Source: JACOVP01 sp964390715
Lineage (GTDB): Archaea; Nanobdellota; Nanobdellia; SCGC-AAA011-G17; UBA489
Direction of reading: 5' to 3'
DNA: 10,053 bases
Assembly (NCBI GenBank): GCA_964390715.1
Contig: CAYMIM010000023.1
Location: 1 to 10,053, forward strand
Positions 1 through 6,555 of the stretch are shown here, piece by piece (positions within the stretch are counted from its first letter, which is position 1; every line of letters starts with the position of its first letter). The notes beneath the pieces are model-generated. The model made no database searches. It was not told the origin of the DNA and worked only from the letters and a program-made list of their open reading frames with translations. The translations under genes and the position numbers were made by a program.

Positions 1-159
1 CCACTTGTAAGTGCGAAGCGTTGGAGTCTTGCCAAAACCACAATGGCTGCAGATTCTCTTGATCTTGTGGAAAGAAGGTTGACCACAGCGTCTGCAACGA
101 ATATGCAGTCGTCCATGGATGCGAACCTTTCCCTTTGCCGCTGTTCCTTTACTTGCCAT
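1..159 (-). CDS. rpl37e: Large ribosomal subunit protein eL37, partial (C-terminus cut by window edge)
   Basis: This is a small zinc-binding protein of the archaeal/eukaryotic 50S/60S subunit that packs against 23S rRNA. Reading leftward from an ATG at 159 gives 53 residues in an open frame that runs off the window. They show a basic N-terminus and two CxxC pairs (C22/C25 and C37/C40) in the context IRCRRCGQPSFH...ICSHCGFGK, followed by TLRTYKW, the family signature. Full-length archaeal eL37 is about 55-65 residues, so only a few residues are missing. The start lies 11 bases after the LSm stop codon, with AGTGAG (170-165) as a plausible ribosome binding site. The LSm-eL37 pairing is a well-known conserved archaeal gene pair, which supports both calls. 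No defect is visible in the part present. Confidence 0.95.
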   Translation of the reverse strand, partial: MASKGTAAKGKVRIHGRLHIRCRRCGQPSFHKIKRICSHCGFGKTPTLRTYKW

Positions 160-170
160 GGTGTCTCACT

Positions 171-398
171 TTATTCTGCTGGAGAAATGAAGATAATAGT
201 GTCCCCTCGTATGAAAATTTTGCCTATTTTGCGCTTGACTGCGTTGTTTTCTCGTTCTTCCGCCTCTTCTAAGACGGTGTTAATGTGAATGTCAAAAGCT
301 TTTAATTTGCCAACAAACTGCTTGCCATTTTTAAGTTCAACAATGACACGTTTGCCTCTCGCGGCGTTTAATGCGTCTAATGGTCGATCTGATTCCAT
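171..398 (-). CDS. Archaeal Sm-like (LSm/SmAP) RNA-binding protein
   Basis: This protein is expected to form a heptameric Sm-fold ring that binds U-rich RNA in the cytoplasm. The 75 residues show an Sm1 motif (about residues 17-45, ending AFDIHINTVLEEAEE, with D36, H38 and N40 at the usual RNA-contact positions). They also show a compact Sm2 motif, KIFIRGDTIIFIS (60-72), where RGD matches the family RG(D/N). The frame is open upstream to 476, but the ATG at 398 is preferred. It gives the normal length and N-terminus (MESDRPLDAL), has a GGGGG purine tract 9 bases upstream, and places the TATA box at 443-450 outside the gene. The longer version would translate through the promoter. It is co-transcribed with eL37 downstream. 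Confidence in the family is high; the exact RNA targets are unknown. Confidence 0.93.
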   Translation of the reverse strand: MESDRPLDALNAARGKRVIVELKNGKQFVGKLKAFDIHINTVLEEAEERENNAVKRKIGKIFIRGDTIIFISPAE

Positions 399-407
399 GA
401 GTAATAA

Positions 408-412
408 CCCCC
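408..412 (-). promoter_or_regulatory. G-only ribosome binding site of the LSm gene
   Basis: On the minus strand, GGGGG lies 9 bases before the ATG at 398. It can pair with the CCUCC of 16S rRNA through four G-C pairs and one G-U pair. Its spacing supports the 398 start over the upstream in-frame ATGs. Confidence 0.5.
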
Positions 413-442
413 GAAAATTATAATGTTGCCAGCAAAACTGGG

Positions 443-450
443 TATTTAAA
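443..450 (-). promoter_or_regulatory. TATA box of the LSm-eL37 operon
   Basis: The minus strand reads TTTAAATA. It is centred about 48 bases before the LSm ATG, which predicts transcription start near 420 and a leader of about 20 bases that carries the GGGGG ribosome binding site. Confidence 0.5.
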
Positions 451-483
451 TGTTTGGAAAATTTTGCCATGAGCAATCACAAT

Positions 484-493
484 CTTTTTAAAT
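484..493 (+). promoter_or_regulatory. TATA box of the eS8 gene
   Basis: CTTTTTAAAT is centred about 27 bases before the ATG at 516. The transcript should therefore start at or next to that ATG (leaderless), which argues against the in-frame ATG at 492 that lies within this box. Confidence 0.55.
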
Positions 494-515
494 GGTCATA
501 CAGGACTACAAGTTC

Positions 516-902
516 ATGGCAATCAGTCAATATCGTTCCAAGAGAAAAGTGTCTGGAGGACGTTATATCGCGTCTTTCAAGAAAAAGTTACACGCCCTAG
601 GTCGCTTGCCAACACTGACAAAAGTGGACAAGCTCAAAAAGAAATCCTTGCGAACGACAGGCGGCAATCACAAGACGCTATTGCTCACGGCGGATAAGGC
701 GAATGTCTTCGATCCAAAAACCAAGAAGCATTTCCAGCTCAAGATTGAGACTATCACAGCGAACCCAGCGAACCAAAACTACATTCGTCGTAACATCATG
801 ACCAAAGGCGCGGTTATCAAGACAGAAAAAGGTCTTGCGCGTATTACTTCTCGTCCTGGTCAAGAAGGCACGGTTAACGCTGTTCTTTTACACGAAAAAT
901 AA
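516..902 (+). CDS. rps8e: Small ribosomal subunit protein eS8
   Basis: This is a component of the archaeal 30S subunit. The 128 residues match the archaeal eS8 pattern throughout: MAISQYRSKRKVSGGRY at the N-terminus, a basic KKKLHALGRLPTLTK segment, the LRTTGGNHK turn, ANVFDPKTKKHF, NPANQNYIRRNIMTKGAVI, and the terminal TSRPGQEGTVNAVLL. About 125-130 residues is normal for archaea. The frame opens at 492, but the ATG at 516 gives the family N-terminus and lies about 27 bases after a TATA box, consistent with a leaderless message. It diverges from the LSm-eL37 operon with separate TATA boxes about 40 bases apart. Its stop is 4 bases from the end of the converging gene at 907. No unusual features are seen. 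Confidence 0.95.
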   Translation: MAISQYRSKRKVSGGRYIASFKKKLHALGRLPTLTKVDKLKKKSLRTTGGNHKTLLLTADKANVFDPKTKKHFQLKIETITANPANQNYIRRNIMTKGAVIKTEKGLARITSRPGQEGTVNAVLLHEK

Positions 903-924
903 AGTTTTATTTATTTTTATGTTT
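903..924 (+). terminator. U-rich terminator after eS8
   Basis: Immediately after the stop codon the plus strand is almost only T and A, with TTTT, TTT, TTTTT and TTT tracts in 20 bases. This is the intrinsic stop signal typical of archaea. It overlaps the 3' end of the converging gene that ends at 907. Confidence 0.4.
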
Positions 925-1497
925 ACTAAGAGAATCCAAAGGAAGATTATATTTCTGGAAACTTTCTCGTAATGCCTCATCTAGATGAACTCCTTTATAG
1001 GTCACAAGAAAATTATTAAACCTAAATGCTGCCCAGACATTTGAAAAAGGAGCTTGAAGAGCAGCAGTAACTTTTTCTGCATAGCGATAGGTTTTAATTT
1101 CCCATGGTAGGGCTGGAAGAACGTCTGCAATGATTTGTGGAGAGGGAGGAATTGGAGTAAAGGATAAATGAGAAGCAAGACTAGCATGAAGATTTTTGAT
1201 GGCTGTTAAGTCTAACCCAAAAGTCATGAGCGAGGTGTTGGTAGTGTCGTGGAGACGGCAAGCAGTAAAGTCAAGAGGAGGTTGAAACTGCATTCCTGCA
1301 CAAAATTCTCTATTTAGCTCATCATCCTCTTTGAAAGGAGATAACTCATAAGCTGTAGGGAGAGCTAAGGTGTCTAGTTGAGTAAGGTGAAAAGAAGTAT
1401 TTCCCTCTATTAATCCTATACAGAGGTTTTTATAAGTCCAAAAAATAGTATTTCCATCACGAATTTCTTTAAAGACCATACGCTTTACTTCAATCAT
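907..1497 (-). CDS. Hypothetical protein, family not recognised
   Basis: This open frame codes for 196 residues that I do not recognise. The product appears soluble: no signal peptide or membrane segment is visible. It mixes short hydrophobic strands with a proline-rich middle (FTPIPPSPQII, near residues 113-123) and an aromatic, strand-like stretch near 149-170 (FSNVWAAFRFNNFLVTYKG). The C-terminus is lysine-rich. It converges on eS8, with 4 bases between the two stops, and diverges from tfb. The ATG at 1497 is used, but the in-frame ATG at 1479 (MVFKEIRDGN) is nearly as plausible, since neither has a strong ribosome binding site. Base composition is AT-rich like the other accessory genes here. 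The long frame without stops, tightly packed against eS8, is the main evidence that it is real. Confidence 0.7.
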   Translation of the reverse strand: MIEVKRMVFKEIRDGNTIFWTYKNLCIGLIEGNTSFHLTQLDTLALPTAYELSPFKEDDELNREFCAGMQFQPPLDFTACRLHDTTNTSLMTFGLDLTAIKNLHASLASHLSFTPIPPSPQIIADVLPALPWEIKTYRYAEKVTAALQAPFSNVWAAFRFNNFLVTYKGVHLDEALRESFQKYNLPLDSLSKHKNK

Positions 1498-1560
1498 CTC
1501 TTTTTATGGTTATCCACGATCAATCGCCAAGGAAAGATAATGAGGTAAATCCAAACAAAT

Positions 1561-1620
1561 AGAACTATATACTTAAGAATATAAATGCTTATATATAACT
1601 TGTCGCCACTCTTTATAAAG
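1561..1620. promoter_or_regulatory. AT-rich divergent promoter region between the 907-1497 gene and tfb
   Basis: Several TATA-like elements lie here: TTATATATAA (1589-1598, nearly palindromic), CATTTATATTC on the minus strand (1587-1577), and CTTTATAAAG (1611-1620, a perfect palindrome). For tfb, the last predicts transcription start near 1643 and a leader of about 29 bases. Which element serves which gene cannot be settled by eye. The rest of 1498-1671 shows no gene. Confidence 0.4.
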
Positions 1621-1654
1621 ATTGTTATACTCTACTATACTTTTCACACAACTT

Positions 1655-1660
1655 AAGGAG
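1655..1660 (+). promoter_or_regulatory. Ribosome binding site of tfb
   Basis: AAGGAG lies 11 bases before the ATG at 1672. It is a good Shine-Dalgarno match, at the long end of normal spacing, so tfb is one of the leadered genes in this window. Confidence 0.6.
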
Positions 1661-1671
1661 TTCTAACCCCT

Positions 1672-2586
1672 ATGAGCACGCAAAAATGTCCAGAATGCGG
1701 CAGTACAAGCCTCATGGTCCATAAAGACAAGGGAGAAGTCATCTGTAAACAGTGTGGATTAGTTGTTGAAGATCGTATTATTGACCATACGCAGGAATGG
1801 CAGGAATTTGACTCGGATAAGTCAGAAAAGAGACGTCGTACAGGCGCTCCCATGTCCTATACGCGTTATGACCAGGGCCTAGGGACAGACATCGGTCAAC
1901 GTGGTGACTTGTTCCAGTTAGAAGGCAAGGGAATGAACAAGTTCTTCCGTCTAAGAAAATGGCAGTATCGTATTTCTACAGCGATCGAGCGTAATCTTAA
2001 ATTAGCTTTGGCGGAATTAAAACGTGTAGCCTCTTATCTCAAATTACCCAAGTCAGTCGAGGAAGAAGCAGCTCGTGTCTATACGATGGCGGTTCAGCGT
2101 GGTTTAGTTCGTGGTCGTTCCATGGAGTCCGTTGTCGCAGGAGCGTTATATGCTGCTTGTCGTCGTCATGAAGTCCCAAGAACACTCGATGAATTGTCCG
2201 AAGCTTCAGGCATTGATAAAAAAGAAGTCGGTCGTACATACAGATTTATCACGCGTGAATTAGGTATTCGTATTTTACCCTCAAACCCAGTAGATTATAT
2301 TCCACGATTCGCGTCAGCGTTAAAATTATCAGCAGAAACACAGTCCAAGTCTGTCGAGATTTTAGAGATGGCGGAGAATTCTGAATTAACCTCTGGTCGT
2401 GGTCCAACAGGTATTGCCGCTGCGTCACTCTACGTCGCGGCGCTCTTGAACAATGAAAAGCGCACACAGAGAGAAGTCGCGGATATTGCTGGTGTGACTG
2501 AAGTGACTATTCGTAATCGCTACAAGGAATTATTCAATAAATTAAAATTGAAAGACAAGCTCAAGCCTAGTAAAAAAGCGGCATAA
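1672..2586 (+). CDS. tfb: Transcription initiation factor B (TFB, TFIIB homologue)
   Basis: TFB binds the TBP-TATA complex and the BRE and recruits RNA polymerase at archaeal promoters. The 304 residues carry all expected parts. There is an N-terminal zinc ribbon with C6, C9, C25 and C28 (CPECG...CKQCG), then the VVEDRIID/EWQEFD segment. A basic B-reader follows (about 50-65, EKRRRTGAPMSYTRYDQGLG), then the linker with FFRLRKWQYRI (91-101). Two cyclin-like repeats span about 105-195 and 200-290. The second repeat contains the BRE-reading helix-turn-helix, TQREVADIAGVTEVTIRNRY (265-284). Length is normal, no intein interrupts it, and every zinc ligand is present. It has its own promoter and an AAGGAG site. 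The HIT-like gene begins 30 bases downstream and may be partly co-transcribed. Confidence 0.97.
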   Translation: MSTQKCPECGSTSLMVHKDKGEVICKQCGLVVEDRIIDHTQEWQEFDSDKSEKRRRTGAPMSYTRYDQGLGTDIGQRGDLFQLEGKGMNKFFRLRKWQYRISTAIERNLKLALAELKRVASYLKLPKSVEEEAARVYTMAVQRGLVRGRSMESVVAGALYAACRRHEVPRTLDELSEASGIDKKEVGRTYRFITRELGIRILPSNPVDYIPRFASALKLSAETQSKSVEILEMAENSELTSGRGPTGIAAASLYVAALLNNEKRTQREVADIAGVTEVTIRNRYKELFNKLKLKDKLKPSKKAA

Positions 2587-2587
2587 A

Positions 2588-2596
2588 TTAATAAAT
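2588..2596 (+). promoter_or_regulatory. Possible TATA box of the HIT-like gene
   Basis: TTAATAAAT is centred about 25 bases before the ATG at 2617, the same spacing as the other leaderless-type genes here. Read-through from tfb is an alternative. Confidence 0.35.
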
Positions 2597-2616
2597 GCGC
2601 TAATCAAGTCAAGTGT

Positions 2617-3039
2617 ATGGTAAAAAATGCTGTTTTTCCTGACGAGATGCTTCTAGAGACAAAACATTTTACAGTAAGTCAAGATTGTGAAGTGCCTATT
2701 CCAGCATTCTTCATTCTTGCTGCAAAAAGAAAAATTAAATCCATTGCGGATTTTTCTGAAGAAGAGTTGCGAGAATTTGCTTTATTACTAAAAAATACAA
2801 GAAAAGCGATGCGAGACGTCATAGGTATCAAGGAAGTATATCTCTTTCAAAATGAAGATAGTGAGCATAATTTTCATCTTTGGCTCTTTCCACGACATGC
2901 GTGGATGGAAAAGTTCGGCAGAAAAATAGAGTCTGTCAGGCCAATAATGGAATATGCAAAAGAAAACATGCATAACATCGGTAATACTAATTTAGTAAGA
3001 GAAATAGCGAAACAAATAAGAAATAAATTACAGCAATAA
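2617..3039 (+). CDS. HIT-like nucleotide-binding/hydrolase protein, altered active-site triad
   Basis: The 140 residues resemble HIT-superfamily proteins (nucleotidyl hydrolases and transferases such as Ap4A hydrolases). An N-terminal segment leads into a strand (FFILAAKRKIKSIADFS, 31-47), then a long helix (48-68), a strand with VYLFQNED (74-81) and the motif SEHNFHLWLFPRHAWM (82-97). Aligned on the PR that follows a HIT motif, the three usual histidines become N85, H87 and W89. Only the middle position, which is the nucleophile in HIT enzymes, stays a histidine. FGRKIESVRPIMEYA (100-114) forms the C-terminal part. From memory, related uncharacterised archaeal proteins have similar WLFPR motifs. 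The gene follows tfb by 30 bases, and its last 12 bases overlap the end of the converging transporter gene. Substrate is unknown. Confidence 0.65.
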   Translation: MVKNAVFPDEMLLETKHFTVSQDCEVPIPAFFILAAKRKIKSIADFSEEELREFALLLKNTRKAMRDVIGIKEVYLFQNEDSEHNFHLWLFPRHAWMEKFGRKIESVRPIMEYAKENMHNIGNTNLVREIAKQIRNKLQQ

Positions 3040-3897
3040 CAAATAACTTCCAACCAGCATCACAATACAGGCCATAGTCTTCTGAAATAGTTTGTGCTCA
3101 TGAAAGAATTCTCCGCCAAGAACAGTCACAAATAGCGTGCTTAATCGTCGTAAGGGAATAGCCAAGGAAACTAAAGTAGTAGGCATAGCCAAAGCCAGTA
3201 AATGCATATAGTCAGAAATAATCGTAGTCAACACAATCAGCAGCAATAAAAGCCAGTCAGCGCGAACTACTTTGATGATGTCATAAATCCCCCGGTATTT
3301 CACGCATTGAATAATAATCATGTGCGCGGAGGCCAGAAAAAAAGTGTAGAAAAGGAAAGTAGGCACATTTACGCTTCCTAAAATTATTTTTACTAAAATA
3401 ACGACGACGCTGCCGATCAGCATCGAAAAAAGAATCTGAGAGACATAGCGTTTCCGCAGCAATTGAAAAGGATGCGACCAGGAAACTCTAAAAATAGCTA
3501 TTTCAAGCAGATAGCTTCCGCCAATAATCAAGAGAATGCCAAGAAAGTGAATGCCATCAAGACGTTCTCCGAGAAACAACGCGGCTAAAAAAATCGTCAC
3601 TAAAGGTCCAAGATTGCGCAGTGGTTCAACCGTAGAGATTTCCATATGTCTATAAGCTTTTATCCAGGGCAGCCAGGTGAACACAGAAAGTAATCCAATC
3701 ACGTAGAGAAGAAAAAAAGTCTTCGCGGGAAGAACAAATTGAATCTGGTTGTGCAAAGGTAGTAGTCCAATCCACATCAACAGGCAGAATGCGGTCAAAT
3801 ACTCCGTAGCGTGCTCGCGAAATAACGCTTTTTTCTGTAAGACATGCTGGATAGTTAAAAAAATCGAAGAAAGAATGACTAACGTGTACCACTCCAT
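3028..3897 (-). CDS. EamA/DMT-type ten-helix membrane transporter
   Basis: The 289 residues are almost entirely hydrophobic segments separated by short basic loops, consistent with about ten membrane helices in two tandem halves (about 1-140 and 150-289), the drug/metabolite transporter layout. Each half ends with a family-like pattern. The first has VEPLRNLGPLVTIFLAALFLGERL (90-113), where the LGER turn is characteristic. The second has LAIPLRRLSTLFVTVLGGEFF. Length matches EamA proteins. Substrate cannot be told. The start at 3897 lies 9 bases after the RNase Z stop and is preceded by GGTGA (3906-3902), a strong archaeal ribosome binding site, so the two genes are probably one operon. The 3' end overlaps the HIT-like gene by 12 bases. 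Confidence 0.85.
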   Translation of the reverse strand: MEWYTLVILSSIFLTIQHVLQKKALFREHATEYLTAFCLLMWIGLLPLHNQIQFVLPAKTFFLLYVIGLLSVFTWLPWIKAYRHMEISTVEPLRNLGPLVTIFLAALFLGERLDGIHFLGILLIIGGSYLLEIAIFRVSWSHPFQLLRKRYVSQILFSMLIGSVVVILVKIILGSVNVPTFLFYTFFLASAHMIIIQCVKYRGIYDIIKVVRADWLLLLLIVLTTIISDYMHLLALAMPTTLVSLAIPLRRLSTLFVTVLGGEFFHEHKLFQKTMACIVMLVGSYLLLL

Positions 3898-3901
3898 GTC
3901 T

Positions 3902-3906
3902 TCACC
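3902..3906 (-). promoter_or_regulatory. Ribosome binding site of the EamA-type gene
   Basis: The minus strand reads TAA GGTGA AGAC ATG: the RNase Z stop codon, then GGTGA, then 4 bases to the ATG at 3897. It fixes the start and shows coupling to RNase Z. Confidence 0.6.
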
Positions 3907-4797
3907 TTAAATCTTATACACCATAAAATCATGCGCGGCGATCGTGTTGGGAAAAACAGCTTTCGCTTCCGCTTCTAGCGTCTTGATGTCTCTGTAGCGT
4001 TGGCTGAAATGGGTGATAATAAGTTTTTTCACATGGGCTTTTTTTGCGATCATCGCCGCTTGTTTCGCGGTCATATGGAAAAATTCCTTTGCCTTGTCCT
4101 TGTGGTCTTCCATGTAGGTTGATTCACAGATCAAGACATCCGCGTCTTTAGCGAGTTTGACAGCGTTGGCGCAAGCGCGAGTATCTGTAATAAAAGTAAT
4201 CTTCTTGCCTGGTGATCGTGTCGTAGCGTCTTTCACTTTGATCTTCTTGCCCTGCCAAACAATATCTCTGCCTTTTTGTAACTCGCTGAGCAACGGATTA
4301 TTTTGCAGACCAACTTTTTTTATGTAGGGAACATTGATGTGAAATTTTTCTTGCTCAATAAAGGAAAATCCTAAGACTTCAGTGCTATGCTCCAAAGGTA
4401 ATGCCTCTAGTTTGAAAAACGCGTTCTGAAAAAAGATTCCTTTTTGGACTTCTTTCAAAGTAATGGGTAAAGTATTCTGCGCTACAAAAGGTCGTCGTAA
4501 ATCCGCGAAACGTTGCTTGCTTTTTTTAGGTCCATACATCTCCAAAGTGCCTTGATAATGGCTAGAGCCCATCGTCAATATAAGCCCCAGTAAACCAAAG
4601 ACATGATCCCCATGCCAATGACTAACTAGGAGTTTAGTGATCTTCGTGATGGGAATATTCGCTATCCGCATCTGTTTCTGAGTTCCTTCCCCGCAGTCAA
4701 ACAAGATGCCTTGGTCTCTGTAGGTAAGCAGCACCGCTGTGCCATTTCGCTCCTTAGTGGGCAGCATAGAACCAGTCCCAAGAAAGGTGATTTCCAT
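3907..4797 (-). CDS. rnz: Ribonuclease Z (tRNA 3'-end processing endonuclease)
   Basis: RNase Z cuts the 3' trailer from tRNA precursors, leaving the discriminator base ready for CCA addition. That is needed here because the tRNA gene in this window does not encode CCA. The 296 residues form a metallo-beta-lactamase protein of normal short-form length. The N-terminus MEITFLGTGSMLPT is typical. The metal motif is H60-W-H62-G-D64-H65 (SHWHGDHVFG), with further ligands H137 (LEHSTEVLGF), D205 (FITDTRA) and H263 (THFSQRY). H241 (HMTAKQAA) sits where the family has its catalytic-loop His. ESTY (225-228) is also conserved. All zinc ligands are present, so it should be active. It leads an operon with the EamA-type gene and shares a TATA element with divergent endA. 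Confidence 0.95.
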   Translation of the reverse strand: MEITFLGTGSMLPTKERNGTAVLLTYRDQGILFDCGEGTQKQMRIANIPITKITKLLVSHWHGDHVFGLLGLILTMGSSHYQGTLEMYGPKKSKQRFADLRRPFVAQNTLPITLKEVQKGIFFQNAFFKLEALPLEHSTEVLGFSFIEQEKFHINVPYIKKVGLQNNPLLSELQKGRDIVWQGKKIKVKDATTRSPGKKITFITDTRACANAVKLAKDADVLICESTYMEDHKDKAKEFFHMTAKQAAMIAKKAHVKKLIITHFSQRYRDIKTLEAEAKAVFPNTIAAHDFMVYKI

Positions 4798-4818
4798 AAA
4801 AGCGTTGCAACACGAAGC

Positions 4819-4829
4819 TTTTTATATAG
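4819..4829. promoter_or_regulatory. Shared bidirectional TATA element of rnz and endA
   Basis: TTTTTATATAG reads as a TATA box on both strands (TTTATATA forward, TATATAAA reverse). Its centre, 4824, is about 27 bases from the rnz ATG (4797, minus) and about 27 bases from the endA ATG (4851, plus). Both messages would start at or beside their ATG. No second TATA box or ribosome binding site is visible in the 53-base gap. Confidence 0.55.
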
Positions 4830-4850
4830 TTTACTATTCACTTCAGTCTG

Positions 4851-5426
4851 ATGGTAAAAAAACACCCAGAGCCACAAGCGGAGAAGCAAAGTTTCGGAAG
4901 CAAGAAGAAAATTAAGGCGGTGCTCTCGAGAGAAAGAGTCCTGGCGGAAAACAAAGGTGAATCGCGCGCCATCTATGACACTTCTCGCTTTGGAGAGCCA
5001 CAGGAAGGAAAAATAGTGTACTCTTTGGTGGAAGCTTGTTATCTCTTGGAAAAGAAAAAAATGAGTGTTACAGATCAAAAAAAGAAAAAAATAACTGTTG
5101 ACAGCTTTATCAATCGCGCGCAAAAAGTCGAGCCAAACTTCTGGATTCGCTACGTCGTTTATCGAGACATGCGCATGCGTGGTTATATACTAAAAACAGC
5201 TTTGAAGTTCGGCGCGGATTTCCGTGTCTATGACAGGGGTATCAAGCCTGGCGATGATCATGCTAAATGGATTCTTTATCCTGTACATGAAGGCGAGACA
5301 CAGACATGGTATGATTTTTCTGCAAAGAGTAGAGTTGCGCATTCTACTAGGAAGAATTTGCTTATTGGCGTTGTTGATGATGAGGGAGACGTTACCTATT
5401 GGCAAGCCATGTGGACTCGACCTTAA
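4851..5426 (+). CDS. endA: tRNA-splicing (tRNA-intron) endonuclease, homotetramer type
   Basis: EndA cuts the bulge-helix-bulge structure at both ends of archaeal tRNA and rRNA introns, leaving 2',3'-cyclic phosphate ends for ligation. The 191 residues have a lysine-rich N-terminal domain (about 1-95), then the catalytic domain. The catalytic triad is complete: Y127 (FRVYDRG), H137 (GDDHAKW) and K168 (HSTRKNLL). The spacings of 10 and 31 residues equal those of the Methanocaldococcus jannaschii enzyme (Y115/H125/K156, from memory). One complete unit of about 190 residues indicates the alpha4 homotetramer class. WIRYVVYRDMRMRGYILKTALKFGADFRVY (98-127) is the conserved core. It is divergent from rnz across a shared TATA box. 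Its stop overlaps the stop of the LAGLIDADG gene by 4 bases. An intron-bearing tRNA substrate lies 4 kb downstream. Confidence 0.95.
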   Translation: MVKKHPEPQAEKQSFGSKKKIKAVLSRERVLAENKGESRAIYDTSRFGEPQEGKIVYSLVEACYLLEKKKMSVTDQKKKKITVDSFINRAQKVEPNFWIRYVVYRDMRMRGYILKTALKFGADFRVYDRGIKPGDDHAKWILYPVHEGETQTWYDFSAKSRVAHSTRKNLLIGVVDDEGDVTYWQAMWTRP

Positions 5427-6535
5427 TTTAATTTCCATATAATTTTATTAGTATAGCCAGTTCGTTGTACAGAACCATTTTTTTCTAGGTAGGATAAATG
5501 AGGATATAGCCCATGCATGGTTAATAATAATTTTGAGGAAAGTTTTATAGTGCTCATTTGTTTTTCTTTCAATAATTTTAAAAGTTCATTCCTTGTCCAT
5601 TCTAAAGGTCTAGTTCTTTGATGTTTTATTCTTTCAATTATTCTCTTTCTTATTTCAAGTTTATGATATTTTTCTGGATGTGAAAATCCAATTTCCTTTC
5701 TATATTTTAAAATTGAAGTACTTTTTATATTAAATGCATGCTGAGTATTCTTTGTTGAGGTAATCTTTAATGTTTCAATACCAAGAGAACTACACAATAA
5801 TTTTATCTCTTGTATTAATCTTTTTTCTTTCATGCCTATTCCTAAACAAGTTGATATAGTTCCTTCATCATCAAATAATGCTTGTAAAAATGCTCTTTTA
5901 CATTCTTCTTCTGCACTAAAAATAATTATAGGTAATTTATTAGGATGAGTGAACTTTATGTTCAAAATATGTTCTAGAATATGGGTAGCTGTTTTAGTAA
6001 AATTAACACAAAATACATCAGGGTCTTGGATAGATCTTGTTTCATAAGTTACTATTTTACCAAAAATCTGCAAATCTTTTTTGAATTGCTCTCGCAAATA
6101 TTTGCATGTATTGGCATAATAAGGTGTATGATTATAGCTGTTACTTCCATCACCTATTAAGTGAGCAACAATTCTATAAAATGCAGGTGACTCTTGAAAT
6201 GGAAGCTTTGGGTGATTAATCTGATTCCCGCCTTTACCTCTTATTGAGGTAATGTTTTTCTCTATGTTTTCCTTTAATATAGCAGAAATATAGGTCGCAG
6301 ATCTTTTGAGAACCCATAATGGTATATATTTTATAGATCTCTTGCCTTTATGCCAATATCTAGCATAGTAATATCCCTGAATACAAGTTCTATTAATATT
6401 CAAGAATTTAGCATAATTGCTTTGCGATCCAAATTTCTTATACATGAGCTGAAAGAAAGCTTCTCTACAATCTTTTCTAATGAAAACATAGATGTTATCT
6501 GGAAAATCAAAAATACACCATCTTTTTATTTTCAT
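5423..6535 (-). CDS. Stand-alone LAGLIDADG homing endonuclease-like protein
   Basis: The product is 370 residues from the ATG at 6535. Two LAGLIDADG helices are visible: RIVAHLIGDGS (121-131) with acidic D129, and AFLQALFDDEG (215-225) with acidic E224. Both metal-binding positions are filled, so cleavage activity is plausible. Before them, residues about 30-85 look like a helix-turn-helix segment (KKFGSQSNYAKFLNINRTCI). After them, about 312-370 looks like a winged-helix module (WTRNELLKLLKEKQMSTIKL...KNGSVQRTGYTNKIIWKLN). No intein splice motifs or host protein flank it, so it is free-standing. The frame extends to 6664, but 6535 is chosen because a TATA box (6556-6565) lies about 25 bases before it. 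It is much more AT-rich than endA, pointing to mobile origin. Such proteins may now serve regulatory or DNA-binding roles instead. Confidence 0.85.
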   Translation of the reverse strand: MKIKRWCIFDFPDNIYVFIRKDCREAFFQLMYKKFGSQSNYAKFLNINRTCIQGYYYARYWHKGKRSIKYIPLWVLKRSATYISAILKENIEKNITSIRGKGGNQINHPKLPFQESPAFYRIVAHLIGDGSNSYNHTPYYANTCKYLREQFKKDLQIFGKIVTYETRSIQDPDVFCVNFTKTATHILEHILNIKFTHPNKLPIIIFSAEEECKRAFLQALFDDEGTISTCLGIGMKEKRLIQEIKLLCSSLGIETLKITSTKNTQHAFNIKSTSILKYRKEIGFSHPEKYHKLEIRKRIIERIKHQRTRPLEWTRNELLKLLKEKQMSTIKLSSKLLLTMHGLYPHLSYLEKNGSVQRTGYTNKIIWKLN

Positions 6536-6555
6536 ACATTTAAATGTTAATCTCA

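Noticed and set aside
399..476. N-terminal extension of LSm to an ATG at 476
   Set aside because: It runs through the TATA box at 443-450, and the added 26 residues do not match LSm proteins.
1672..2586. Possible intein in TFB
   Set aside because: The 304-residue protein is collinear with ordinary TFB from zinc ribbon to second cyclin repeat, with no insertion.
4662..5123. Minus-strand open frame of 153 codons across the rnz start and endA
   Set aside because: It lies over two strongly identified genes and their shared promoter, and its translation is low-complexity Phe/Leu/Arg without any family pattern.
5423..6535. LAGLIDADG gene as an intein or intron remnant within endA
   Set aside because: endA is complete and ends normally; the LAGLIDADG gene is on the opposite strand with its own promoter, and no splice motifs flank it.
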